Source: Dipetalonema caudispina (lineage: Eukaryota > Nematoda > Chromadorea > Rhabditida > Onchocercidae). Taken from it: a stretch of 64,000 bases of DNA. Shown here in pieces: positions 43,241-56,661 of the stretch. Numbering within the stretch: position 1 is the first letter of the stretch; every line of letters starts with the position of its first letter. The notes under the pieces are model-generated. The model was not told the origin of the DNA. It worked only from the letters and a program-made list of their open reading frames with translations, and did no database searches. The position numbers were made by a program, and so were the translations under genes. The stretch covers positions 62,001 through 126,000 of the forward strand of contig JABVXV010000037.1 of NCBI GenBank assembly GCA_013365325.1, given 5' to 3'.

Positions 43241-45750
43241 CTTTTGGTAGGATTTCTTTACAGGCTTATTTGGATTTTAATATTACACTTATGCTCATTG
43301 GTAAAAGGGCAAAGTAGTCGAAGTCGACCGAGTGGACCACTTACCGATGATTTTCAAAATTGGCTTGCTGCAAATGGCTATGAAGGTTTAAATTTTGATC
43401 GGCCAGATATTGGTCCAAGCGGTAGCTTTGGTGGTAGAAAGAAAAGAGGCCAAAAAGTAAGGAATTGGATTTTCTATGAATGTGTCATCATTTTTCAACG
43501 GATGTAACCTTGATTCAATATTGTCAAGAGTCAGTAATCAGATACCTGTATGAACTTTAATTCTTTTTAAGAATTGATCTGAAGTTGAATTTTATCCTCA
43601 AATATATGTATTTTAAAAAAAGCGAAAAATTTCCTTAATTTCATTACCTTCAGGAATATAGCAGAGATCAATTCTGTAACAACGCTGTTTGCAGATAACA
43701 CGCGAGCCAGTGATATTTGTACACGGTAATGCAGATGCAGCATTGTACACACAACCACCATTAGCAACCGGATGGTCACGCTCAATTCAGTATTTCCTGG
43801 AACAGAATTATACCTCGGCGGAATTATATGCAACAACTTGGGGTGATACTTGGGCAGGTGGAAGTATTTTGACTACCTACAGTACCATGCATACTTGTGC
43901 AAATCTCATATATTTGAGGAAATTTTTAACTGCTGTATTAGATTATACTGGTGCACCAAAGGTTGATGTTATTGCACATTCTCTCGCTGTACCACTGATG
44001 AGGTAATATTTTTTTGAATTTTTATAAATTTTGCTCCATCTTAATCATGGGAAATCTTTTTTACAACAACGTGGAATCATTTCCCAAGTAAAATAAAGCA
44101 TTCTTTCTTATTTTAGCTAAGAAGTGATCTATAGAGAATTCAAGAATTTAACTTGTCTCATATTTGCAACTTTTTAACAATTAAATATAGTATTCGTTTC
44201 TTGCATTGTGATGAGGATTTTTAAATAAACTTTTAGTTCGGGATAAAAAATTTTGACAATTTAATGTAAGATTGAAAAAATATCGATAATCCAGAAAGTG
44301 GTATAGTGTGATAATGAGTATAGAGAACATGTCTCAGAAAACCGAATAATATGAAGTGATATCCGGCAAGCAACGTGAAGCTAGGTGATACGTTGCAATG
44401 TATGATTTTAAATGTCTGCCGATATTTTATTTTGATTTAATAAAGCAGTTTTTTGAACTTATCAAATTTTTAATTATGTAATACGGAAAGAATTAATTTT
44501 CAAGAGATGAAATGAAGAAAAATTAACTTTCCATTCCAGTAAAAATGCTAATTTATTCTCAAAATAAGGGAATGACCAAGTTTATTGGCACTAAATTACA
44601 TATACTTCGTTTGAGCATAGTTACATTTAGACAAGTAGTTAATCTTAGCATTGACCAGAATCTGAAACGATATTTTGCAAAAGTTTCAAATAATTTAATG
44701 CAATTCGATCAATTGGCTTTTTTCTTGGATTCATAAATTTAACAGGAAAATAAAGGTTTAATTACATGCAAGTATATGTTCGTAGGAAAGTTCTAAAAGG
44801 TGGCAACTTGATAGCAACTGATGGAAATTGCGTTCTTGGGAAACCTTTGGGTCATCGAGTTGATACATTTTTGGGCATTTCTGGTGCCAATTACGGTTTG
44901 TGTGTTTGTCAACTGGCACAAACGATACCAGCTTGGTGTAATGCTTTAGATGGTTTATATCCCGGATATACGTGCGAAGATCAGGTAAACCTCCTTATTA
45001 CTGTAAATTATACAGTCTAAATTTTAAATATTTGACGGATCAGTTATTCAAATTTCAGCAAGACAGCTATGAATGAACTAGCGCTTTGCGCAATAAATTA
45101 AAAAACATTTTGGAAATATCCTATGTTAGCTTCAGTTGATTTGTAACAGAATTATCGATATTGTAAACTTCAACCATATGTTTACAACAAATAGAGAGTA
45201 CTGATTCATCGTGTTAGCATGATAATCTTTCAAGCTTTTCTGTTGATTAGCAAGGTCCAACAAGCAGATGTAATATTTCGTAAATAATTAGTGCAAATCT
45301 TGAATCAATCAGATGAAAAAATCTTTTTACAGTTAATTTGTGCATATCCAGACTCCGAATGTAAACAGAAAAACTATTCCGCATTTTTGGAAAATTTAAA
45401 TAATGATTCAAATCGGGAAGCTGACCATGTATACGCCATGTGGTCTGACGGTAATCCTTTATTATCTGGAGCTGGAAACTACAAAGTTGAAAGTTGGAAT
45501 AAATACGCAACTTTATGGAAATTATAACAACAGAGTTAAAGGATAAAAATTTGCGTAGAATGACAGGAAAGCACATCCTTCTTTTTCAGTAGATGAAGTG
45601 TTACTGTTTCGAGGAATGACCTGGGGTAAACCGACCAGTCGTATACCAGGAATGAATGGTCGTTGGGTATCCGACAGGAATGGCCATATGGCAATGAAAG
45701 ATCTAACGGAACTAAGACAGTATGAAGCTGTTGTACACCATTCCATTTAA
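43170..45750 (+). CDS. Secreted class 2 lipase (LIPS family), 6 exons, 328 aa
   Basis: Alpha/beta hydrolase of the nematode-expanded lipase class 2 family, probably secreted, hydrolysing ester bonds. Exons 43170-43177, 43264-43456, 43695-44002, 44786-44984, 45333-45450, 45590-45750; 328 residues. The main exon has no in-frame ATG; an 8-base first exon ending at GTATTG supplies MKK and completes a clean signal peptide, MKKLIWILILHLCSLVKGQ. Family segments: IFVHGNADAA, YATTWGD, DVIAHSLAV (nucleophile Ser163), GISGANYG, WSDVDEVL (acid Asp277) and KPTSRIPG then NGHMAMKDL (His308). The nucleophile elbow is AHSLA, where family members usually have Gly at the last position. The first exon is the least certain part. 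Convergent with CCT6. Confidence 0.83.
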
Positions 45751-46124
45751 CTTATTTCGCGTTTTTTTTTCTTCGTTATAAAATAAATGTATAATGTGAA
45801 ATGAACCATGCCACCAACTGCAATTAGCATTTATTGAAAACTAAGCAAACAAATATTTCTTGGCCCAATTGCTTTGACATAGAAATACTGATTACTTGCA
45901 TTGTTACAATTTTCAAGTTATTTTTCATGGAGATTAGAATAGCAAGAAGAGATAAAAGTGCAAACATGCAAAACAAAGGCGAAACTTATCATCAGAAATT
46001 TTGTCTAGATCTCCATATCATAAACAACAAGTGTGTCAATCCATATAGGAATGCAGCGAATTAACAATGAAACGAATAAAACAATAAAGAAAGCGAAATC
46101 GACATTTCATAAATCATTTTCCAA
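45751..46124. other. Short convergent spacer between lipase and CCT6
   Basis: 374 bases holding both 3' UTRs; an open frame on the plus strand here has no splice sites and is not considered coding. Confidence 0.6.
45782..45787 (+). terminator. Poly(A) signal of the lipase gene
   Basis: AATAAA 32 bases after the lipase stop codon. Confidence 0.6.
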
Positions 46125-49100
46125 TCACTTGCCACCTTTTAAGTTTGTCATACCAGCACGCATTACTTCATCAACATGAAGCAAATTGCATGCGATAACA
46201 CAAGCTGATGCTAAGCTATTCTGCTTGACGACAACGTTATCCCAAATACCCTAAAAATTAACATATTTCAGTTTAACTAAATAAAAATCCATAAAAAAGC
46301 TTGATCTAGAAATTTAATTCTAGTCAATAACTACATAAAGGATAATCATAGTTTTGAATTTTTGAAAGAAGTATTAAGCAATCCAAGAAGACAATACCAT
46401 ACAACTTGATAACGAAAATTAAGCGATTTGGCGATTAGAGATATCCAGACGGTCAAGACATGGTCATATTCTGCATGAGATCATGCCACTATCAGACAAA
46501 GTGCTATATCCGATGATAGCTAAGAAACTTTTGTAGTTAAAAGTTTCGTGGGAACTTATCTAGCTGTCAAGGAGAATTAATTTTTAACTATGAAAAGTCA
46601 GCATTACCTGAGGATTGCACGGTTCGCCTGATGTAATGTCTAAGCCAACAGGCATTTTACCCTTGCAAGCAATCCGTTCCTCTATTAGTTTCACTATTGT
46701 TTCCTGTGCATCGAATCCTGCATTTGTTGCTAACGTCTTTGGAATTACTAACAATGCATCTGCATACGCCTAGAATATTGAAAACGGATAGTATTAATGA
46801 CTTTGTTTATTTAAAGCGAATCATAACAGGACATATTTCTCCTGACGAGACAGTTCAATAACTAAGTTCGACGAAATCTTCTACATAATAGTAATTTCTA
46901 CTTACTTGTACTCCCAACTTGGCTCGGCCTTTCACTTTGTCCACCTCATTCTTCAACATGCAATATGCACCAATTTCAAAAGCACCAGCTCCTGGTACAA
47001 TCGCTTCTGGAATACGGACAAATGGCAATTTTCTGTAGCATTTACAACAAGAAAAGTAAGTGAAGATGAAACAAACGGTATAAACTATGAAACATCTAAT
47101 ATAATGGAAACCGATTTAATAATTCAGTGGAATATGTCTTTTCACGGCATCACTGCAGGTCACATCTATTCTTTACAATTCACGATAACTTTGCTAAATA
47201 CTTTGCTTAATTTATTCAATCCGATGTTTCCAATGGTTAACATATATTGTAGCAATTTACTGAAATGAAAGTAAAGTGATAAAAATATTTTTCAATATTT
47301 CTGCAAGAACTTACGATCACTGAATGTATTGAAAACTGCTCTAATGCCATCATGAACAGCATCTTTAATTTGTGTAATTGTATGTTTATTGGGTCCTTTT
47401 AACAAAATGGTCACTGATTTTGGGTCTTTGCAATCTTCAATAAATGTGTACTTGTCTTCGCCCTGCAGATAAAGCGAGACATTAATAAAACATAATAAAT
47501 AATGTGAATGTGACAAATTTAAAGTCAAAAACGGAAACCGTTGACGTCAGTATGGATAATGCGAAAATATATGAGGATACAGTTGTCGGACTGTTTCGAC
47601 AATATTTTAAATGATAAAAGTACTTTAATCGTTTCAAAATATTTAAGGTGTCACAACCCTTTGAGTTAACCAAATAAAACCTCACAGTTAATTAATATGA
47701 ATGTTGTGAACATTTCTAAGGAATTAGAATCAGAACAGCTGCGCCACCAGCTTTTGACGGCTTAAACCTTACCAGAACATGCTCATAAACTGTGCCAGCG
47801 TGTCCAAGTACATCTCGCGTAAGGTCATCAACTGAATTCACTGCTTCACCGCCAACCGCCAATTGCAATCGCTCCATATTACGTCGCTTTGCTCGTCGCA
47901 ATGCCAAAATACCATTTTTTGCTAACATGTCTAATGATGGCGGATCAATACCCTGCAATTTTATAGTTTAAATTACATTTATTTCCAAAAAATATCTTTT
48001 CTACCTTCCAAACATCATAAAAGCAATAATTTTACATTAAACAAATTTCGAAAAAGGATATATAGGCTACAGAAAATAAAGACAAACCTTTTGGTTAATT
48101 ACCACAAAACCACGTTTCTTCCCATCAGCTTTTTCTGCCTCATCACATACTTCCTTTTTCAGATCAACAATTTTCTGGACCCTCCGCATAATAAACTCTC
48201 TTTCAGCAGCAACAAGCTTTTCTCGTTCAGACGCTGACTTATAAAAAAAACCCGAATTCACTTCTCTGAAAATATTTGAACAGTTCTTTTCATATTTAGA
48301 AACATTTTATATCATCTAACAATAATCCCTTCTTCTGTCATTAGTGTTCTAAAAACTAAGCCTATTGCGAAGAATATCAAAAAGAAACTTCTCAGTGAAC
48401 TGAAAAACACATCTAGTACTTTTAAAATATATTGCAACTTGACATCAAAGCATAAGCACACACAGCTGCAACATCCTTATAAGTAAATACTAAAGGAAGC
48501 TATCGATGAAAACAGTCGAACTAAGGGAGCGCTAAGTGAGATAATGCCTGAGAACTGTAAGGGTAAAAATATAAGCAAAGAACTATGACGTTTTCTCATA
48601 TTCCAACGAAATATTGCATGTCAAAATGTAAGCATTCTTGAGATTTTTTGGCATATCAGGGTGTCGAGCGCCATGATCCAAAACTAATCCACGTATCAAT
48701 TTAGTATCCATATCGCTTTCATGTTGCATCTCCTTAAAATCAAAATTTGCATGATATTATTTGTCATCTTCTCTTCGAAAATATCATGATTTTTGAAAGT
48801 AAACACAACGATTACAGCCGACTAGGTTAATTATTCCATGTAGGCATGTTAACAGAATAATCATGCAGCAATTATAAGTTAGAAGCAGCAAAATCTTGGA
48901 TTTGATCAAATAAAATTATTGAAGCCATTTTTCTAATTCTGTATATCTTCAGATAACTCATTCTAAACCAAAAATTCATTTTTATCACGCTGAGACTCCC
49001 ACCTGCATTTCAATCATATGTAAATCTGGATGCAGATCGTTTCCAATTCGTATTGCCAACACAGCATCCACAACACAGTCCGTGATGTGATCAGCCAACT

Positions 49101-50140
49101 TCTGATTAAGTTTTGTTCGTAGTGAAGTCCGTGCAACCTATATAAAAATCGACTTAACTTCTCTTCATATGATGTGAAACATGGAATTGAAATTTTATGT
49201 GCACAAAGTTTATTTGTTTGTGAAACCTCTTTCTTCCGAAGAATGTAGACAGCAATTGCGCCTAGAAGATGAATGAAATCGGACCTAACTGAGGGAAGGC
49301 CACTAGATGCTAGAAAACATAAGACAATTTTTCCTGTAGTTTTATTTTACAGTTGCACTGAGAAATTCTTCATCACAATAAAACATAAAATTTCGCTAAA
49401 TTAACCTCTGAGACACGAGAAATATTCTTTATAAATGATACAAATTAGGATATCAGATTTACTAATAAATACCTCGCTCAGCAGTTCACGGTCAACTTTT
49501 GTTGTTTGTTTGAAACCTTCCAGAAATTCAAGAGTTTTCTTACTCGCATACTCGAAACCTTCAGTGACCAATCTGGGATGAACACCCTGAAATGACACAA
49601 ATGATGCTGAAATGTTGATACAGAACAAAAACGAATTTTCAAAAAAATAAAACTCCTGATATGATAGTCCTTTCATACATACTTCAGAAACATAAAGATC
49701 AGCCTGTTTGAGAAGTTCTCCTATTAAAAGAACAGTGGAAGTTGTGCCGTCACCAGTCACATCATCTTGAGCGGTTGTAGCTTTTGCAATCATCGCAGCT
49801 GTTGGATGTTGAATTTGCTACAACAAACAGATATTATTTGAGCGAAAAGTTGGAAGAAAGAAATTCGCATCTTCTTCATGTATTATTTTAACTATGCTGC
49901 CTATCCATCAATATGGACATGACTGCTATTCCAGGTATTTCAGATACAAACAACTAACCATTTCATGCAGCAATACATTACCATCCTTGGTCAATTTGAT
50001 ATCACCTGAACCAGACACAAGCCTGTAAGACGTGAAATGATTGTCAGAGAAAGTTACATTCATCTACTGAATCCACAACTAAATTCTGCAGATTATGGGC
50101 ATACATTCGATCCAAACTTTCCCCCAATTATCTGTTGTTG

Positions 50141-50171
<31 letters not shown>

Positions 50172-50324
50172 ACGAAATCAAACAAACATTTTCATTGTCC
50201 CCTTGGGTCCGAGATTGGTACGCATCACTTCCATTAATCCTTTTGCTCCACTCACGTTTAATTCTAATGCTGCTGCATGGCGAGCCAATTCAGCTTTAGG
50301 ATTCAAACAAAGAATTGATGCCAT
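46125..50324 (-). CDS. cct-6: T-complex protein 1 subunit zeta (CCT6), 12 exons, 540 aa
   Basis: Subunit of the cytosolic TRiC/CCT chaperonin that folds actin, tubulin and other clients using ATP. Exons (high to low): 50188-50324, 49959-50022, 49683-49817, 49473-49586, 49003-49137, 48590-48732, 48088-48265, 47773-47952, 47315-47462, 46906-47006, 46608-46769, 46125-46250; 540 residues in continuous frame (human CCT6A 531). Group II chaperonin motifs: [16 protein letters not shown] near 33-48, [18 protein letters not shown] at 89-94, and VPGAGAFEI. Zeta-specific identities include [37 protein letters not shown] and [11 protein letters not shown], which separate it from the other seven subunits. 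A TTCTTATAG ending at 50338 on this strand may be the SL acceptor. The first intron holds a T24A8 run. Confidence 0.96.
50141..50172 (+). repeat. T24A8 homopolymer junction in CCT6 intron 1
   Basis: Twenty-four T followed directly by eight A. Lies inside the first intron of CCT6. Confidence 0.9.
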
Positions 50325-51563
50325 ACTTCGCGCTTATCTATAAGAATTCATTTGGTAAATTATTATTCAAGTTACACTTTTTTTTCCAAACTAAAATAGC
50401 ATCATATCATATGCACGAAAACAATGGGTTATCTTTCAGTCTGCTTAAAGCACCACTAAATGGTACTCGTGCTGCAGAAGGTGATAATCTGAATGTTTCT
50501 AGTGGCTTGTAAATGCATAGTATCAAGGTAAATAATTGCCACACGCAGTTATTTGCCTTAAGCATGGCGAAGTTTTCACATAAAGAAATGAAATCAACAC
50601 AAGCAAAGAACTGATTTACAGAAAATAATTATAAAGGAAATTCCATGTAAAAAAGTAAAATTATTGCGCTTCTAAATTCAGAATGTTTAGTCATTTCTAT
50701 CCCTCAAAACTATTTCTCCTTCAATTCCAGACGCACGTCAACCACACGTACAACCTGGCCGGCAACGTAATGAACCAATCTCAAGAAAAAGTATCCCAGC
50801 TAATCATTAGTCTCATATTAACTCTATGCAACAGATGTGAAACATACAAGTTTAAGGATCTCTTTTTTTCCGGAGAAGAAAAGATGACAGTAATTCGGTC
50901 GGGATTAGTCGTACTTAAATTATTGGGTGAGAGATGATAGAATAACATGAGGAAGGGAGAAAAATAATATTTTAGAAATAAATAGTGACAGTTATTGGAA
51001 GCATGTTGACTATGGAAATAACTGCAATTATTTTGCTAATTTCTCTAAAGTCTTGCGACTTACTTTTATATTAGCATTGGAAAGAATCAAAATTATAATA
51101 TTAAGATGAAGATTTCAGCTAAATTTAGACGGCATGCGAAATAATTGTCTTATTGAATCCACTTACCTCTTGTAGGAAGTTATTTGATACAACATACCAT
51201 TTTGTTAGTTATTTGTATGAGATGCATATTGTAATATATGCAGCGAAGTTTGTTTATCTCAACAAATACTTTATTGCTTCATATCTCGACAGCTTATATC
51301 ATAGGTCAAAAGTTTCATGTAGTACAATGATTACAGGAAATATCAGTTGTTAAAAATTTAAGGAAATCATCAATTTTTACACAAGGCGAAAGAATGAATT
51401 ATATATTGGAAGAGACTAAAAGTACGTTTTGGTTAGAGCAGAGATCTCTGCTGATCGCTGCAAAGTGTCTGATGATGCTAGATGTGTTTTCCCTGATTTT
51501 CTCATCTTATTTTCATGATGTTTCTTCGTTCTTGATCACCATTAATAATCGAATCTGGATACA
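50325..51563. other. Divergent intergenic region between CCT6 and the S9 peptidase
   Basis: About 1.2 kb without supported exons, presumably with promoters for both divergent genes. Short open frames on the plus strand here lack splice-site context. Confidence 0.55.
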
Positions 51564-54500
51564 ATGAGCCATTCAAAAACAGTGATAGCCGAATATGGAA
51601 GTTGGTGGAGTTCCATCGATACAAGTATTTTGAGCAGTGGAAATTGTAAAACGATTTCTGAACTGCAGTGTGGCGAAAGTAAATTTTGATTGTTGTCATC
51701 TGGATAATTCACTTGCTGTGTTAATAACACGAATAATAGTTCTTCAGTTGTTTTAGTTATAGTACATACTTTTCAAATATTCTCGTAATAGTATGTCTGA
51801 ACATCGGGCACTAGTAGAGTTTTCACCAAGATTTTCACAATGGTAATTGTCAAATCATATAGTTTGGTCTATTAGCTAGTGGTTCAGTTAGTTTCAAATC
51901 AGTTCTAGTATCGTTTTGGCTCAATTGAAAAAAAAAAAATGTAATTATTTTGTCTTATTTCGTGGTCGATTACGTGCTCTTGAATCGTTCGTTTTATAGA
52001 CATATCATTTTAGATTCAGTATTTTGGTTGGAATCACAGTTTCCTACTGGTCGACGAGTATTGTTTCAGGCAAAAAAAGGTGAAGATGGAATAATTGAAT
52101 GGACTCCAAGAAATGTTAACATTAGCAATACAGGTGATTTACATTTATTCATTGTTCAGAAAAATTCTGTTGGCTTACAACTTATGTTTCTAAGAAAAGG
52201 ATGTGACGAGGAAAAGAATGCAAACACTGTTCATTATCAGAAGGGAATCTAATATTATTTTATAATCATACGACTTCATCAGCGTTTAAACTTCATGTAT
52301 TTTTTTCCTAAGTGATTATATCTGGAGTAGTTTGAAGAAGGGAGTTTAAATTCATAATTAACTCTTTTTTTGGTTTCAGTACATGAGTATGGTGGCGGAT
52401 CATTCATTGTTGTCGATGATGCGCCCTATTATATTACTAAGGATGGTATATTTAAGCAGGTAGCTCCAGGTGATGAACCCGAGCTGGTTGTTGTTGGTGA
52501 TCATTCACATCGTTTCGCAGATCTGTGTTATCACAAAGTAATTTATGCGTTTCTCAAATGTACTGGAAAAGTTGTGGGTGATAATGATACTTAAATATAG
52601 CTAGCCTTCCGTAACGATATGCAGTGGCGGTGTGATTCTTTAGTTTCATGTTTCTTAATCTTTGTAAATCAATCAATAACAAATTTCAGGGTATCTTATA
52701 TGCTGTTTACGAGGTGCATTCTGGGAACGAGGTCGAAAATATGATCGTGCGAATTGTGGAAGGCGCGGTTCGACCTATTGTAAGTAATCTTGAGTAGATT
52801 TACTTGTATTTTATTTGTTAACTTAAATTCATTTAGCCTATTTTTGTATTTCAAATTTAGAATTTTAAAAGAAGTTTAAAGCACATAACACTCAGATATA
52901 CTTAGATCACTGGTGCAGACTTTTATGCGTTTCCTCGCGTTAGTCCTGATGGACAGTGGTTCACGTGGATGGAATGGAATATGCCGAATATGGTGTGAAA
53001 TTTTCTATTTGGTTTCAAAAATTATCACCAAAACTTCCCATTGTTGAGTGCAACACGTGCTATTTGGTGACGCGTTAGTATGCACGAAACGTTCGTAAAT
53101 GGCTCTTAAGAGACACTCATTCAATGCACTGTTTAAATTGGCAACAGAAATTTCAAAAATTGCGAAAAATGATTTAGAGAATTGTATATTACACCTGTAT
53201 CAGCAAACTAAAAGTTTTCTTATTCGTGTTTCATAGCCATGGGACGAAACAGCAGTTGTTATTTCTTCAATTAAAGAAAATGGTGATATTGACGAGATTT
53301 ACCGAATTTCTCGTGAAGGTGTCAATTATCATAGTCCGGAGTGGTGTTCAGCTGGCAATTTATATTTAATTTCCGATCATACGAATTGGTGGAATATATA
53401 TGAGGTTTTTTTTTTCAACCTTTGACTGTATTAAAGGAATGAAATTTCTGTTTCGTTTTATAAAGTTGGTATGTATCTCCGTGGGAACGTATGTTTTTCT
53501 CTCGAGAAAATTGAGACTGATACTCTGACTCGGTCCAATGAAGTTAGATTTTTGTTGTTTGATGTTCGAATGGAATGCCGATTTTTGATTTTGTTTTGTA
53601 GGTCGACTTAACTGAACATAAATTGGGCGAAAACGTATTTCCAGTTGATGCTGAAATTGGTGCTCCACTTTGGCAGTTTACTGAACGACATTTCGCTTCA
53701 AATAAAAGGGGTTACTTCCAGTCATACTTTATGATTAAGCATTAGTCTGTTACATCGACAAGCAGGGCAGTGCATAATTATTTACTTAAATGTGTACTTC
53801 TAAGTTGCAAATGGTGTATTTGTTGTTAACATTTTTGTATTGCAGTTTTTACTCACAATGGCAGTGTTATAGGCATTTTGATGGATGTTTCTGGGAAATT
53901 GGTATATAAACAATGGAATAAAAAAGTGAAAGCGATTGATTGCACATGCTACACCAGTTTCAAATACCTCGCTCTAGATGAAAGTGGTACTGCTTATGCG
54001 ATTGCTTCAGGTCCTGCCAAATCGTCATCAGTGATCAGAATTCAGCTCGATACAGAGCAGGTTAGTGTTCTTCAAAACACAACTGCATTATTACATTCAG
54101 CGGGTGATATGTAGCTCTTTTCGCGTGATTTTTTCACATTATAAGGTATTTAGTATTTTACATAGATTCCGCTTTCTTATGATCTTTTCAGACATTTCTT
54201 TATGGTATCTAACCATATGTAGATGACGTTCTACGAGAATCAGAAAGAAAACTTTTTCGGTTTGGGTCGAGGGTTGCTGCTTATGAAGTGAAGCAGTCAA
54301 ACTATATTTTTCAAATAGTAGTCGAACCAGTGATAGTTTCATGAGCTATCTTAGTGGGAAATAAATAGATTAGCTCGTGGTTTAAGCAAACTATAAATAT
54401 CATATACAGGTGGATGTTCTCCGAGAATCGCGATCTTCTACTGATATTGATAACTATGATATTTCAATTCCGGAATCGATGTATTTTCAATCAGATGGTA

Positions 54501-56203
54501 TCACTGTGCAAGCCTGGTTCTATCCACCATTTGTAAGAATTTTCATTAATGACGAAATGGCTTTTCGAAAATTCGTGCTAAGATTTGAATTATAATGGAA
54601 GAGTTTAAAACTGTAATATTTAGTATCTTTCCTTTAGAAGAACAAAAATTTACAGGAATCTTTTGATTTGGGTCTTTTTTTTTAGACCACTTTTTACAAC
54701 TCCAAAAAACTGTTTATGATACTGCTCTTAATGTCGAGGTACATTCTGTTATGTAGGTTAGTATCAGTTGTGATCTAGATTGTTTAAAAAAGCGCAGAGC
54801 TTCGTCAACAAATTTTACTGGATTATTTAGATGAGCGATTTTCTAGTTTCCCGAATTCAACCAAATGACAACATATAATGAGCTAAAGTCATCCATTATT
54901 GTTTCATGATTGATATTGTTCCAGTCCAAAACATATGCAGCTCCAGAAGGCACTTTGCCACCTGTCGTTCTAGTCGCACATGGCGGACCCACAGCTTATT
55001 CTCCGAATACTCTTGATATGAGAATTCAATATCTGACCACAAGAGGTTTCGCTGTTTGTGATGTGAATTATCGTGGTTCCACTGGTTCGATTTTTGATAT
55101 TTTAAGTCCTAACATTACTTGAACACTTGAGAGTTCATAGAGATACTCAAATACTTTAAAGCATAGTGACACATATTCCAAATAATGAAATAATAAATTA
55201 ATAATTAAATTTACAGGTTTCGGGACGATTTTCCGTAATATGTTACGACGTAATTGGGGTATCGCCGACAGGAATGATATGATTAATGCTGCAAGTCATT
55301 TAATTTCCCAGAAGCGGGTTGATCCGAAACGTTTATGTATTATGGGTAGTTCAGCAGGCGGTTATCTTCTTTTGGCTACCATTTTAAAGTCTGATTTATT
55401 TTCTGCAGCAGCCTCACTTTATGGTGTGAGCGACTTAATTGGTTTGGCGAAAGTGAGTTCGAATATGAAAACAATCGGAATTTATTCAGTTTATTCAATG
55501 AAATGATTAGATCTCTTTTATTGAATGCGGATTGCATATTTACACATATGATTAAAAAAAGCTTCGTTCAGGATACTCACAAATTTGAGCTTGGTTACAA
55601 TGAACAGCTCATTGGGAAGTTTCCGGAAGAGAGAGCTCTTTACGAGCAAAGGTCACCATTAAATCACACTGATCAGCTTTCAACACCAGTTGCATTTTTT
55701 CATGGTGAAGAGGATCCCGTAGTACCGCTCACGCAAAGTATGCAGTTACATGAGGCGTTAAAAATGAAAGGAGTACCCACTTCGCTGACTGTTTTTCCAG
55801 GTAATTTTGGATAGATTATCTGCTATGGAGAGAAAATCATCCATTATTTAGCAAAATCACAAAGTGTTATATAGAAAGAAACAATACGTCTCTATATCGC
55901 CCTTTATTTGTCACATGCATTTTGTAATCACGTCTTTTTCTACTTTATTTTGAGTGCTCAAGTGTTTAAACCACAATTTCAGGTGAAACTCATGGCTTTA
56001 GAGGGTCTTTTGCGAATGAGGTAACACTGAGTGGTTTCTATTACTTCTTTTGTCGTATGCTAGGTATCAAGCCTTCAGTGGAAAGTCAGGTAATTCCTAC
56101 CACATTTCTCCGTGTTGTAAGTAATTATACATGCGTAAGATAAAATTATTTACAGATTCAAATTGAGAATTTGTCGAAATTACAAGCAGAGGAAAGTCAA
56201 TAA
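51564..56203 (+). CDS. dpf-5: S9-family prolyl oligopeptidase-like peptidase (DPF-5-like), 14 exons, 654 aa
   Basis: Serine peptidase of clan SC, family S9 (acylaminoacyl-peptidase/dipeptidyl-peptidase type), removing short N-terminal units from peptides. Exons 51564-51678, 52014-52133, 52380-52537, 52690-52779, 52906-52992, 53237-53404, 53602-53710, 53846-54060, 54410-54532, 54925-55084, 55217-55452, 55572-55800, 55983-56089, 56156-56203; frame is continuous. An N-terminal beta-propeller ([42 protein letters not shown]) precedes the hydrolase domain with [21 protein letters not shown], nucleophile Ser494 in MGSSAGGY, acid Asp575 in HGEEDPVVP and His607 in GETHGF. There is no signal peptide or membrane helix, so it is probably cytosolic. 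The symbol follows the C. elegans member it most resembles; assignment among dpf genes and APEH is by memory of the family and not certain. Confidence 0.88.
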
Positions 56204-56264
56204 ACCGATAACTCATTGCATATGTCACTTGAAATTGTGATATAATACCCAATTAAATATTCGG

Positions 56265-56273
56265 TTTTTGCAG
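56265..56273 (+). promoter_or_regulatory. Intercistronic 3' splice site, possible operon SL acceptor
   Basis: GTTTTTGCAG-type acceptor (ends 56273) lies 70 bases after the peptidase stop, preceded by an ATTAAA at 56253-56258. Close spacing of stop, poly(A)-like signal and acceptor is the layout of nematode operons. Alternatively it is an intron end within the peptidase 3' UTR. Confidence 0.4.
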
Positions 56274-56344
56274 TTATTTGCACGCCTTACCATCCAGTTT
56301 AATCATCCTGAAAATACCCCACCAGTGTTTGATTTGTTCATTTT

Positions 56345-56612
56345 ATGGCAATATTGGGAGGGCTAAAGGCCACCAATTGTACTGCTATGAAAAATATTAA
56401 TTGTGGAAATCTTCTAGATGGTTGTCCACAGGAGTGTCACACTGAAATTTGTAGTATTCATGAAGAAAATTGGACGAAGTAAGTAATGATCGTTAAATAG
56501 GAATGACGTTTTTCAGGGTAGGAACAAGTGTTCTGCTGATTCGTTGCACAATTTAGCTTGTTTCAAACTAAGAAAAAGTAGTGTAGCATCGCGAAAGAAG
56601 TATGTTGGGTAA
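56345..56612 (+). CDS. Small unrecognised cysteine-rich protein, 2 exons, 74 aa
   Basis: I do not recognise it. Exon 56345-56478 ends in AA before a consensus GTAAGTAATG donor; exon 56522-56612 resumes in frame after a CAGGGTAG acceptor and ends in TAA, followed by AATAAA at 56656. The 43-base intron is short but within the nematode range. The product is about 74 residues with seven cysteines at 12, 20, 27, 31, 36, 48 and 58 (for example GCPQECHTEIC), and a basic tail KLRKSSVASRKKYVG. The last two cysteines are spaced CX9C. No signal peptide is obvious. It starts 141 bases after the DPF-5-like stop, on the same strand, so the two may be co-transcribed. Without homologues a chance open frame cannot be excluded. 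Confidence 0.45.
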
Positions 56613-56655
56613 GAGATTATACGAATAAGCAAACAACAAGAATTTATATCCGGCA

Positions 56656-56661
56656 AATAAA
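56656..56661 (+). terminator. Poly(A) signal after the small cysteine-rich gene
   Basis: AATAAA 44 bases after the 56612 stop. Confidence 0.5.
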
